The notes under the pieces were generated by a model, which worked only from the letters and a program-made list of their open reading frames with translations, searched no databases and was not told where the DNA came from. Source: Planctomycetaceae bacterium (GTDB taxonomy: Bacteria > Planctomycetota > Planctomycetia > Pirellulales > Pirellulaceae). Taken from it: a DNA stretch of 9,328 nt. Location of the stretch: the NCBI GenBank assembly GCA_007133715.1, contig SLMF01000354.1:1-9328 (forward strand), written 5' to 3'. A program made the translations under genes and the position numbers. Below are positions 1-6,455 of this stretch, in pieces (the first letter of the stretch is position 1; each line of letters begins with the position of its first letter).

Positions 1-2
1 AT

Positions 3-692
3 ACCGACAACCTGCCCCTGCAATGCCTGCATCCGGTCGGCCACTGGTTCGAAATCGCCAACCTGCTCCGCAACGGAACCCTGCGACGGATGCTGCAGCA
101 GCGGCCGCAACTGCGGTACCTGCTGCTGCACAACATCGACACGCTGGGCGCCTGCCTGGACCCGCAGTTGCTGGGAATGCACATCCGCAACCGAAATTGC
201 TTGACCTACGAAGTCATCGGGCGGCGGATCGAAGATCAAGGCGGCGGGTTGGCACGCATCAACGGGCAGGTCCGGCTGGTGGAAAGCCTGGCCATCCCGC
301 GTGAAGAGGACGAGTTCCGCTTGACCTATTACAACACACTGACCACCTGGATCGACATCGATCAGCTGCTGAACGTATTCGAACTCGCCCGCGAGCAGTT
401 GGCGGATGAAACACGGGTCACCCGGCAAGTGCGGCGGTTGAGCCAGCGGCTGCCGACGTACCTGACCTTGAAAGACGTCAAGAAGCGTTGGGGGCAGGGC
501 CAGGAGGACATCTTCCCGGTGGCCCAATTCGAGAAGCTGTGGGGCGACATGAGCGGGCTGGCCGAGGTCGGGTGCCAGTTCGTCTGGGTCCCTCGGCAGC
601 GAGGCCAACAGCTGAAGGACCCGGCCCAACTGGACGGCTGGCTCCGCGAGGGCTCCGCCGACCACATCGACACGCTCTGCGATTGGAGTTGA
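3..692 (+). CDS. UDPGP-family nucleotidyltransferase (probable UTP-glucose-1-phosphate uridylyltransferase), C-terminal 229 residues
   Basis: The enzyme of this family joins UTP and a sugar 1-phosphate to give a UDP-sugar for cell-envelope and polysaccharide synthesis in the cytosol. The frame is open from base 3, so the N-terminal part with the glycine-rich nucleotide-binding loop lies outside the window. The visible part follows the eukaryotic-type UDPGP fold order. A PVGHW stretch (visible residues 11-15) stands where the family has PPGHGD. Next come LLLHNIDTLGACLDP, matching the family's N-[VI]-D-[NT]-LGA-x-x-D strand, and then EDQGGGLARINGQVRLVE, matching the family's KGG...G...LLE segment. 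Last comes FRLTYYNTLTTWIDID, matching F...NTNNLW. The GHGD-type motif is altered here (GHW). Third-position GC is high. The next gene's promoter begins 14 bp after the stop, so the two are probably separate transcripts. A UDP-N-acetylhexosamine pyrophosphorylase of the same superfamily is the main alternative. Confidence 0.8.
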   Translation, partial: TDNLPLQCLHPVGHWFEIANLLRNGTLRRMLQQRPQLRYLLLHNIDTLGACLDPQLLGMHIRNRNCLTYEVIGRRIEDQGGGLARINGQVRLVESLAIPREEDEFRLTYYNTLTTWIDIDQLLNVFELAREQLADETRVTRQVRRLSQRLPTYLTLKDVKKRWGQGQEDIFPVAQFEKLWGDMSGLAEVGCQFVWVPRQRGQQLKDPAQLDGWLREGSADHIDTLCDWS

Positions 693-705
693 GGCGTCTG
701 TTGCG

Positions 706-733
706 TTGACATTCGGCGGCGGTGTGTTAGGCT
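706..733 (+). promoter_or_regulatory. Probable sigma-70-type promoter of the oxidoreductase gene
   Basis: A perfect TTGACA hexamer lies at 706-711. After a 16-bp spacer a TAGGCT hexamer at 728-733 keeps the T-A and final T of a -10 box. It lies between the stop of the preceding gene and a well-formed Shine-Dalgarno plus ATG at 768-784, where a promoter is expected. The same TTG at 706 is the only upstream start codon, apart from GTG at 724, that opens the enzyme frame. This suggests that a start called at 706 would be reading promoter DNA as protein. No transcript data are available. Confidence 0.45.
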
Positions 734-2121
734 GGCGTTCGAGTCGAGATCGTGTTGGGCTTTTTTCGAGGGAGTTCGCTGATGAAGCGCAGTTTGAGCA
801 GGCGGAGTTTTTTACGAGCAGGCGGAGTTTTTTACGAGCAGGCGTGGCGGCCGGTTGTGCCGGCTTTGCCGCTCCGTGGGTCATGCCGTCCCGAGCTTGG
901 GGGGCGAATGAACGGGTCGTGATCGGGAGCATCGGGGTGGGGAACATGGGCAGCGGTTTGGCTCGCTCGTTCTCCGGACGGGCCGATATCGCGGCCATCT
1001 GCGATGTGTATTTGCCGCGAGCGGGCAAAGTTGCCGAATCGGTGGGCGCGAAAGATGTGTACGGCGATTACCGCGAAATGCTCGAGCGGGACGATATCAA
1101 CGCGGTGATCGTCGCCACCCCGCATCATTGGCATGCCTTGAACTGCATCCATGCCGCCCAGGCCGGCAAGGACATCTATTGCGAAAAACCACTGACCTAC
1201 ACCCTCGTGGAAGGCCGACGGATCGTACAGGCCGTGCGAAAGTACGACGTGGTTCTGCAGACGGGCAGCCAGCAGCGTTCGGGGGGTAATGAATATCGGG
1301 GCTGCACCTTCGTACGCAATGGTGCGATCGGCAAACTGACCCATGTTTACGCTTCCAATTACCACAGTCCGATGGAACCGGGGCATCCGGAAGAGGAGAT
1401 CCCCGACGGATTGAACTGGGACATGTGGTGCGGGCCGACGGAGCGACCGCCGTACAACTTTGTGATCTGGGACAATCGCAGTAATCCCAGCTGGGTATCG
1501 ATTCGTCCGTTTTCAGGGGGCGAGATGACCGACTGGGGTAGCCACGGCCTGGATATGGCACAGTGGGGACTGGGGATGGACGAGAGCGGTCCCGAGGAGA
1601 TCTGGACCGAGGGCGAACCGTTCCAGGCGCTGCTCAGCACGCCCGAGTCGCCGGGCGGCCGCCATCGCGGCCCGCGAGCCCCTCAGGTGATGATGAAGTA
1701 TCCGGGCGATATCGTGATGGAATTGGCAGGCGGTCCGGGCAATAGCGGGGTCCGCTTCGTGGGCGAAAAGGGCACGCTGACCGTGACCCGCGGCCGTTTC
1801 AGTTCGGATCCGGCCGAATTGACGGCAGAGCCCCTCGAGGATCCGGAGGTTCAACTGTACCGCAGCACGAACCATCACGCGGATTGGATCCAGTGCATCA
1901 AAGAGCGGCGGGATCCGGTGGCCAATGCCGAGACCGGGCACCGCTCGGCGACCGTCTGCCATCTGGGCAACATTGCTCGTTGGGTCAGCGAGGTGACGGG
2001 CGAGACGGGCCAGCGGCTGTTGTGGGATGCGGAGAACGAGCGTTTCACCAACAGCCCGGAAGCAAACGCGTTTCTGGACTACGAGCGCCGGGCGCCGTTC
2101 GCGTTGCCCGAGACGGTCTGA
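706..2121 (+). CDS. Tat-exported Gfo/Idh/MocA-family NAD(P)-dependent oxidoreductase, signal region disrupted by a 20-bp duplication
   Basis: Members of this family oxidise or reduce sugars, inositols or related polyols with NAD(P). Planctomycetes hold many exported copies. Numbering from the TTG at 706, a twin-arginine signal runs about 38-67 (SRRSFLRAG, a hydrophobic stretch, then RAWGA before the mature NERV). The Rossmann motif GVGNMGSGLA is at 77-86, with acidic D100 after the second strand. The family signature EKPLT is at 160-164, with the usual catalytic lysine K161. A GGEMTDWGSHGLDMAQWG segment at 271-288 holds the conserved Asp/His residues of the C-terminal domain. The substrate cannot be read from the sequence. 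Residues 1 to about 36 are not believable protein: they translate a promoter, a leader and the first repeat copy. With one repeat copy removed, the ATG at 782 would give an intact protein of 439 residues. As the sequence stands the gene is either inactive, expressed by frameshifting, started at a poor codon, or affected by a sequencing error. Confidence 0.85.
   Translation: MTFGGGVLGWRSSRDRVGLFSREFADEAQFEQAEFFTSRRSFLRAGVAAGCAGFAAPWVMPSRAWGANERVVIGSIGVGNMGSGLARSFSGRADIAAICDVYLPRAGKVAESVGAKDVYGDYREMLERDDINAVIVATPHHWHALNCIHAAQAGKDIYCEKPLTYTLVEGRRIVQAVRKYDVVLQTGSQQRSGGNEYRGCTFVRNGAIGKLTHVYASNYHSPMEPGHPEEEIPDGLNWDMWCGPTERPPYNFVIWDNRSNPSWVSIRPFSGGEMTDWGSHGLDMAQWGLGMDESGPEEIWTEGEPFQALLSTPESPGGRHRGPRAPQVMMKYPGDIVMELAGGPGNSGVRFVGEKGTLTVTRGRFSSDPAELTAEPLEDPEVQLYRSTNHHADWIQCIKERRDPVANAETGHRSATVCHLGNIARWVSEVTGETGQRLLWDAENERFTNSPEANAFLDYERRAPFALPETV
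768..784 (+). promoter_or_regulatory. Shine-Dalgarno and ATG that mark the original start of the oxidoreductase gene
   Basis: GAGGGAG at 768-774 stands 7 bases before ATG at 782-784. From this ATG the first 14 codons read MKRSLSRRSFLRAG, an ideal beginning for a Tat signal peptide. After codon 14 the frame runs through the second copy of a 20-bp repeat, leaves the signal-peptide sense and stops at TGA 920-922. So the best initiation site of the gene is now out of frame with the enzyme. Confidence 0.6.
801..840 (+). repeat. Exact 20-bp tandem duplication, two copies, inside the Tat signal codons
   Basis: The unit ggcggagttttttacgagca occupies 801-820 and again 821-840 with no mismatch. The five bases gagca before the first copy match the end of the unit, so the homologous stretch is 45 bp in all. 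Twenty is not a multiple of three, so the second copy changes the frame. In the ATG782 frame the first copy encodes the RRSFLRA part of the Tat motif. In the enzyme frame the second copy encodes SRRSFLRA again, so the motif survives on both sides of the junction. Confidence 0.97.
808..814 (+). other. Possible -1 frameshift heptamer T TTT TTA at the duplication
   Basis: In the frame set by ATG782 the codons here are AGT-TTT-TTA, so bases 808-814 form T TTT TTA, the same slippery heptamer as at the HIV-1 gag-pol junction. A -1 shift here moves ribosomes from the ATG782 frame exactly into the oxidoreductase frame. They would then read TSRRSFLRAG and the whole enzyme. The second T6 run (828-833) is not in slippery phase. 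The heptamer would also exist in a single-copy ancestor because Phe-Leu belongs to the Tat motif, so it may be a coincidence. I did not identify a stimulatory downstream structure. Confidence 0.25.
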
Positions 2122-2141
2122 GTTCGGTTGCCGCTCGAAAG

Positions 2142-2174
2142 CCGGGGCCCCGGCCAGCCGCGTGGGGCCCCCGG
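2142..2174 (+). terminator. GC-rich hairpin after the oxidoreductase gene, possible terminator
   Basis: CCGGGGCCCC at 2142-2151 can pair with GGGGCCCCCGG at 2164-2174, leaving one bulged C and a 12-base loop. The first arm also sits inside a perfect 14-base palindrome (2141-2154). It begins 20 bp after the stop codon. No T-run follows, so it is not a classical intrinsic terminator. It may slow polymerase or protect the mRNA end. Confidence 0.3.
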
Positions 2175-2259
2175 AACCTCCCTCATCTCACAGGCTCTCC
2201 CCACGGGTCGCGATCCCGCTTGCTACGACCCGCGGGGTGCTCATGACGAGAGAACTGGG

Positions 2260-2265
2260 TATACT
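2260..2265 (+). promoter_or_regulatory. Possible -10 box upstream of tyrS
   Basis: TATACT matches the -10 consensus at five of six positions and lies 45 bp before the tyrS ATG, in the only gap between that gene and its upstream neighbour. No convincing -35 hexamer is seen 16-18 bp upstream, so the call is weak. Confidence 0.25.
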
Positions 2266-2310
2266 GGGCGTCCTTGGTGACGTCCGATTCCTGAGAGATA
2301 GGGAACCTTG

Positions 2311-3597
2311 ATGAACGACATCTACAGCGAACTCGGTTGGCGTGGACTGATCCACCAGACAACCGACGCTTGCTCTCTGTCCGCTTGGCTGCGTTCGGGA
2401 AGCCGTCGCGTTTACGTCGGGTTCGACCCGACGGCGACCAGCCTTCACGTGGGGCATCTGCTGCCCCTGCTGACCCTCCGCCGCTTCCAGCGAGCCGGCC
2501 ACCGCCCCATTGCTCTGGTGGGAGGCGCCACCGGAATGATCGGGGATCCCAGCGGCAAGAGCGAGGAACGGAACCTGCTGTCGGTCGAGGAACTGCAGGC
2601 GAACATCGCGGGCATGGAAGGGCAGATGCGCCGTTTCTTGGATTTCGAGGCGGGGGACCACGCGGCCCTGCTGCTGAACAACGCCGATTGGATGCGGGGT
2701 TTCAGTTACTTGGACTTCCTCCGCGATGTGGGGAAGAACTTCCCCGTCAGCGTCATGCTGGCCAAAGACTCCGTCCGCGGCCGCCTGGAACGCGCCGAGG
2801 GCGGGATGAGTTATACCGAATTCAGCTACATGCTGCTCCAAGCCTACGACTTCGTCTACCTCAGTCAAAACTACGATTGCCAGCTGCAAGTCGGCGGCAG
2901 CGATCAATGGGGCAACATCACGTCCGGTATCGATCTGGCTCGGCGCATGCACGGCGTCCCGTTGTACGGTTTGACCTGTCCCTTGCTGACCCGCTCGGAC
3001 GGGGCCAAGATGGGCAAGACCGAGCGGGGGGCGTTGTGGTTGGATCCCGATCGCACCAGTCCGTACGCGTTCTATCAGTACTGGATCAATGTGGCGGATG
3101 AAGACGCCGGGCGATGTTTGCGGATGCTGACCGAGGTCGAGCGAGAGGAGATCGAGCGATTGGAGCAGAGCTGTGTCGAGCATCCGGAGGCGCGGGAGAG
3201 TCAGCGGCGTTTGGCGCAGGAAATGACGCGTCTGGTGCATGGGGCCCGGGGTTTGGCGACGGCCGAGCGGGCGACGGCGGTGTTTTTTGGCGCGGCGATC
3301 GAGGATCTTTCCGATGCGGAACTGGTCGAAATCTTTGCCGACGTGCCCAGCCGCGAGCTGCCTGCGGCTGAACTCCGCGACCAGGGCTTGGCACTGCCCG
3401 ATGCGCTGGTCGCCGCCGGCTTGGCAAAGTCCAAGGGCGAGGCACGGCGGATTATCCAACAGGGTGGGGCTTATGTGAATAACCGCCGTCACACCGACCA
3501 GCAGACGTGTTTGACCGATGCGGATCGGGCCAGCCAGACGGTGATGGTGCTGCGCGCGGGCAAGAAGCGTTACGCGCTGCTCCGTTTCACCGAGTGA
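2311..3597 (+). CDS. tyrS: Tyrosyl-tRNA synthetase
   Basis: This enzyme activates tyrosine with ATP and loads it onto tRNA-Tyr in the cytosol. The 428-residue product has the class I architecture throughout. The N-terminal YVGFDPTATSLHVGHLLPL contains the HIGH motif as HVGH at 46-49. GSDQWGNI at 196-203 belongs to the amino-acid-binding core. KMGKT at 233-237 is the KMSKS-loop equivalent with a Gly and Thr substitution. A C-terminal S4 RNA-binding domain covers about 365-425. The length is normal for bacterial TyrS. The ATG at 2311 is chosen over the adjoining TTG at 2308 because ATAGGGA (2298-2304) stands six bases before it and the protein then begins MNDIYSEL. It has its own upstream gap and is convergent with the LamG remnant, so it is probably transcribed alone. 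No T-box-like leader was recognised in the 189-bp gap before it. Confidence 0.97.
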   Translation: MNDIYSELGWRGLIHQTTDACSLSAWLRSGSRRVYVGFDPTATSLHVGHLLPLLTLRRFQRAGHRPIALVGGATGMIGDPSGKSEERNLLSVEELQANIAGMEGQMRRFLDFEAGDHAALLLNNADWMRGFSYLDFLRDVGKNFPVSVMLAKDSVRGRLERAEGGMSYTEFSYMLLQAYDFVYLSQNYDCQLQVGGSDQWGNITSGIDLARRMHGVPLYGLTCPLLTRSDGAKMGKTERGALWLDPDRTSPYAFYQYWINVADEDAGRCLRMLTEVEREEIERLEQSCVEHPEARESQRRLAQEMTRLVHGARGLATAERATAVFFGAAIEDLSDAELVEIFADVPSRELPAAELRDQGLALPDALVAAGLAKSKGEARRIIQQGGAYVNNRRHTDQQTCLTDADRASQTVMVLRAGKKRYALLRFTE

Positions 3598-3677
3598 TCC
3601 CGCGTCGGACAGGACGAGCTTGGGCGGTGTCGTGTCGGGACCAGGAGCCGCCCCCGATCTCTGCCGGTGCTGAGAGG

Positions 3678-3706
3678 CCCGACCCCAGCCGCCTCCGGGG
3701 GTCGGG
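3678..3706 (+). terminator. Inverted repeat between convergent genes, possible bidirectional terminator
   Basis: CCCGACCCC at 3678-3686 is perfectly complementary to GGGGTCGGG at 3698-3706, giving a 9-bp GC-rich stem with an 11-base loop. It sits 80 bp after the tyrS stop and 20 bp beyond the end of the minus-strand LamG fragment, where a shared terminator would be placed. There is no adjacent T-run on either strand, so intrinsic termination is plausible but not proven. Confidence 0.4.
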
Positions 3707-3726
3707 AACTCCCCATCGAACGGCAC

Positions 3727-4176
3727 TTATTCGTTCGCAGTCGCTTCTTGCTGCAGGACGCTCCGCAGGGACTCGGTCCAAACGTGGCGGCTCGCTTCGT
3801 CAGCAGGCGATTCGGGGGAGTCGGTGGCTGCCGTTGCCTGCTGTCGAATCTGCTCCGCCGAGAGGGCTTGGCGGTACAGGCGAACGTCGGCCAACTCGCA
3901 GGTGCTGAGTTCGTTCGCGTGCGGATCGCCGCCCAAGAAGAACGGGAGCGAGGGCAGGTCGGCAGGCAGTTTTCCGCTGGCGACCGGCTGGCCGTCGAGA
4001 TACACGATGACCTCGGGCCCGCGTTTGACGGCTGCTACATGCACCCATTCCTCTGGCGGCAATTGGTATTCCAGCCGCAACGCGTGTTCCCGGCCGCGGA
4101 ACGCCTGAAAACTGGGCGAGGTGAACTTGAGGAACGTATCCGCCCCGGTGCAGGGAAACCTACCTGTCGCCGGAGT
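3727..4176 (-). pseudogene. LamG/concanavalin-A-like domain protein, N-terminally truncated remnant
   Basis: LamG-type beta-sandwich domains bind carbohydrates or other ligands on secreted planctomycete proteins. The minus-strand frame from the in-frame stop at 4177-4179 to the TAA at 3727-3729 reads as the second half of such a domain. DTFLKFTSPSFQAF is followed by LEYQLPPEEWVHVAAVKRG, by VIVYLDGQPVASG, and by the closing strand CELADVRLYRQALSAEQIRQQ, a typical LamG end. The tail is short and polar. The first half of the domain and any signal peptide are missing. The only start codon is a TTG at 4080, in the middle of the fold. Only about 150 bp separate the fragment from the redoxin stop upstream, and the other two minus frames there show no LamG sequence. 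A short translated protein from TTG4080 cannot be excluded. Confidence 0.6.
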
Positions 4177-4301
4177 TCAGCGAACCGGCCCTGCCCGCGA
4201 CTGGAGACTCGCGCGAGATCGGTGGTTCGAGCAGGTGGAAGAAGAGGAGCGGGATGATGGCGGGCGTCGAGCACCCGGCCCGACACCCCCATCATCGTCA
4301 A

Positions 4302-4319
4302 GGGCGATCACGATCGCCC
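4302..4319 (-). terminator. Hairpin just downstream of the redoxin gene, weak terminator candidate
   Basis: GGGCGATCACGATCGCCC is an inverted repeat: eight bases on each side of AC, realistically a 7-bp stem with a 4-base loop. It lies 13 bp beyond the redoxin stop. On the minus strand a run of seven T stands before the stem, not after it, and only TT follows. On the plus strand the run is A. It therefore lacks the order of a standard intrinsic terminator on either strand. Confidence 0.3.
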
Positions 4320-4332
4320 AAAAAAAGCGGAA

Positions 4333-5013
4333 TCAGTCGACCATCGGATCATACCCGAACCGGGCCACGCGTTCCTGTGCATTCCGATACTTCGACGTGC
4401 AACCAACCGTGGCGATCTCGCTGGGCTCGATCTCTTCGCCAGCCAGCAATTGGTCCAGTGCCACCGCCATGTGGATCGGCTCATTCCCCCGGTTATCCAC
4501 CGGACCGATAAAGGCCACCCGTCGGTTGCCTTCCTCATCCACCGGTCCCAGCAGGAACACGGTGTCGGTCCTCCGAGAGCCATAAGCGGCCGCCGTCTGC
4601 TGGGTCTCGTCATACAGGTACGGGAACGGGAACTCCTTCTCCTCCGCCCGCGCAAGCATCTGCATGAACCCGTCCGCAGCCACCTTGTCAACCGGGTTCG
4701 GATTGATCACCAGGAACTGCACATTGTGTTCCGACTGGTAATGGTTACCCAATTCGACCAGCCGATCGACATTCATCCGCGACACGGGACAGTGATTGCA
4801 GTGGAACACGACAGCAATCGCATCCTTGTCCGCGTAATGGCGAAGCGAATGGTACCGCAAATCCACGCCGAACAAGGAGAACTCCGGGGCCACGGCGCCG
4901 ATTTCGATCTTCGTGACCTCCAGCCCTTCGATCCGCATCGTACGCGCCTGGCTGACGGCCACGGCGGCAAGCAGCGTGCCTGCCACAACCGTCCACTTCA
5001 CAAACCGTTGCAT
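4333..5013 (-). CDS. Secreted thioredoxin-like (redoxin/AhpC-TSA family) protein
   Basis: The 226-residue product carries a Sec-type signal peptide: MQRFVKW, a hydrophobic core, and a probable cleavage after VSQA, residue 23. A thioredoxin-fold domain follows. IGAVAPEFSLFGVDLRYHSL is the usual redoxin entry strand. VVFHCNHCPVSRMNVDRL places a CxxC pair at C72 and C75, and LVINPN follows as in the planctomycete and Bacteroidetes members of this group. A further cysteine, C205 in ATVGCTSKYR, lies at a position where relatives carry a GC-x-x-K motif. The likely role is thiol-disulfide or peroxide chemistry outside the cytoplasm, with an unknown partner. The ATG at 5013 is preferred over an in-frame upstream start at 5073: GGGAGAG stands just before it and the signal peptide starts there. 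A TTGACA/TATAAC promoter lies 90-115 bp upstream. It is transcribed towards the LamG remnant. Confidence 0.88.
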   Translation of the reverse strand: MQRFVKWTVVAGTLLAAVAVSQARTMRIEGLEVTKIEIGAVAPEFSLFGVDLRYHSLRHYADKDAIAVVFHCNHCPVSRMNVDRLVELGNHYQSEHNVQFLVINPNPVDKVAADGFMQMLARAEEKEFPFPYLYDETQQTAAAYGSRRTDTVFLLGPVDEEGNRRVAFIGPVDNRGNEPIHMAVALDQLLAGEEIEPSEIATVGCTSKYRNAQERVARFGYDPMVD

Positions 5014-5102
5014 AACTCTCTCCCTTTTCGTTAGGGGGGTGTTAAAGGCCCCCGCAGGAGGCAACCAAGCCAACCTTGTTTACCGGGGACCACTCTCCGA
5101 GT

Positions 5103-5128
5103 GTTATAGGCTGCAGTTTCCGTGTCAA
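5103..5128 (-). promoter_or_regulatory. Probable promoter of the redoxin gene
   Basis: On the minus strand TTGACA (5128-5123) is followed after 14 bp by TATAAC (5108-5103), five of six matches to the -10 consensus. The spacer is shorter than the usual 16-18 bp. Its position about 90 bp before the redoxin ATG fits a leader that includes a GGGGG/CCCCC inverted repeat near 5034-5055, close to the Shine-Dalgarno. Confidence 0.45.
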
Positions 5129-5621
5129 CACCCCGGCAGTCGCATCTACCCGCATCAACCTCCCAGTCAATCCCCGTCCGGCTGTCCCCGTTCCCCCTCC
5201 TCGTTTGCCAGTTTGCGCATACCCGTTTGTGATGCCCTGTTTGCGGCCCGTCGCCAACTCGCTCGCCCGTTGGAATCGTCCGTCGAGCGATTCGAGCTGC
5301 GCCAACATGGCTCGCGTCCTTGCCGCACCTGCTACATCACCGATACGTTCTTTGATGCCGCTCGCCCCGGCACAACAGGGCCACAAGCTGAGAGGAAGAA
5401 TGACGAGACATGGCTGCCTTCCCGGGTTCGAGTTTTTGGAGTTGAGCGGCAATTTCGGCCAGCAAGAACTCATGGTACGATCTGACGCCCCCCCAATTAC
5501 CGCCCCTTACGTGCTCCGCTGTCGCGTGTATTGGCAAGGCAAAGGTCATACGCAGAGGCCCTAATACAACCGTCCAATGCAGGTCGAACTCTCCGCGATC
5601 GACGCGATTTTGTTAGGGTCT
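5129..5621. other. Gene-poor stretch of about 490 bp
   Basis: No recognisable gene, RNA or repeat was found. On the minus strand a 70-codon frame starts at ATG 5549 and ends at TGA 5337. Its middle (SYHEFLLAEIAAQLQKLEPG) looks like a helical protein segment, but it has no clear Shine-Dalgarno and no family I know. An overlapping minus-strand frame (5042-5473) has mixed third-position GC. On the plus strand long frames exist but are rich in Pro, Arg and Ser and look like chance. The stretch separates two minus-strand units, the membrane protein and the redoxin. It may simply be spacer DNA or a decayed gene. Confidence 0.5.
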
Positions 5622-6455
5622 CTAAGCACGCTCAAGCGGGAATCGTGATGGGGCCAGCCCGCGAAATACGGGTCGCAAGCCACCGACGACCAGGGCGAGT
5701 TGCGACCAGCCGAAGCAGAGAAAGAAGACGGTCAGCACGAGGGCTATGAGCTGGACCCGGTGGGGTGCCTGTGCGGCGAGGTGGTCCAGTTGCCCGCCGG
5801 TTTGCTCGACCCGTTCGGCAAGCCGCCCGATCTCGGCTTGCACCTCTTGCAATTTGCTGTCGACCCGCGCCAGGATCTCTTGGACCTGGACCAACTGGCG
5901 GGGGCCCAAGGTCGAATCGATGCGGAGCCGGGCGAGCAGTCCCGAGAGCTGTTCCAGTTGATCCGCCGCTTCCTCCAAAGCTCGCGATACGGCTCGCAAC
6001 GGCGGTTCTCGCTCCGCCGGCTCGGGTAGCGTCCGGGGCGAGAAGAAGGGAAACGATTCGAGCAGCGCCAAGGCTCCGCCCAGCGTGCGGAGCGTGGCCT
6101 GCATCGAAACGACGAATTCTTCGGTATGTTCGAGATGCCGGTGCACGTCCTGTTCGAGGTTTTCCAGCAAGGTGGGCTGGCCCGGGCGGGATTCGCTCAG
6201 ATCGGCCAATTCCTCGGCCGCATCGCGGAGCATGACGACGTGTTCCCGCATTCCCTGGAGCAAATCGCCCGTGGCCTGGCTCTGCTGGTGAAGCGAATCC
6301 AAGGTCAGGTGGACTTGAACCATGACTTGGGGGAAGTGGTTTTCGAATTCCTGGACGCCGAGCCCGATGTAGTGGATCGCGAATCCGCTGAGCGCCACGC
6401 CCACCGCCCCCACGCAGGCGGTGAGCAGTCCCACGAGTGCTTTGACAACCGACAT
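5622..6455 (-). CDS. Membrane-anchored coiled-coil protein of unknown function
   Basis: I do not recognise a named family. The 277-residue product has a hydrophobic segment near the N-terminus (about 4-33) and a second close to the C-terminus (about 234-259, VQLIALVLTVFFLCFGW). Between them is a long polar part with heptad-like leucines. One helix-rich stretch covers about 40-135. A proline-rich break lies at 136-152, and a second helical stretch at 153-228 includes VQEILARVDSKLQEVQAEIG. This suggests a rod-like protein held in the membrane at both ends, as in some chemoreceptor-like or envelope-spacing proteins. No catalytic motif or signalling domain is visible. The ATG at 6455 is chosen over upstream frame extension because AGGAG (6467-6463) stands seven bases before it. 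It follows the dehydrogenase gene on the same strand after 127 bp, in which no clear terminator or promoter was seen. Confidence 0.8.
   Translation of the reverse strand: MSVVKALVGLLTACVGAVGVALSGFAIHYIGLGVQEFENHFPQVMVQVHLTLDSLHQQSQATGDLLQGMREHVVMLRDAAEELADLSESRPGQPTLLENLEQDVHRHLEHTEEFVVSMQATLRTLGGALALLESFPFFSPRTLPEPAEREPPLRAVSRALEEAADQLEQLSGLLARLRIDSTLGPRQLVQVQEILARVDSKLQEVQAEIGRLAERVEQTGGQLDHLAAQAPHRVQLIALVLTVFFLCFGWSQLALVVGGLRPVFRGLAPSRFPLERA

Noticed and set aside
832..1962. Several minus-strand open frames opposite the oxidoreductase gene
   Set aside because: They are antisense shadows of a GC-rich coding region. Their translations are rich in Arg, His and Pro and show no family motif, while the plus strand encodes a clear enzyme.
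2188..3726. A 512-codon minus-strand frame covering tyrS
   Set aside because: It is long only because it lies opposite a GC-rich gene. TyrS motifs on the plus strand (HVGH, KMGKT, S4 domain) settle the sense strand.
3667..4257. A 196-codon plus-strand frame over the LamG fragment
   Set aside because: It shows no domain or signal, whereas the minus strand reads a recognisable LamG half-domain in the same place.
4302..4330. Hairpin followed by seven A as a plus-strand intrinsic terminator
   Set aside because: Intrinsic termination needs a U-run after the stem. Here the run is A on the plus strand, and on the minus strand the T-run stands before the stem.
5097..5113. TTATAGGCT on the plus strand as a second, divergent promoter
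   Set aside because: No -35 hexamer lies at a usable distance and no plus-strand gene follows. The same bases are better explained as the minus-strand -10 box of the redoxin gene.
5423..5445. GGTTCGAG and nearby TCGAACTC, resembling a tRNA T-loop
   Set aside because: No acceptor stem, D arm or anticodon arm could be fitted around either site on either strand.
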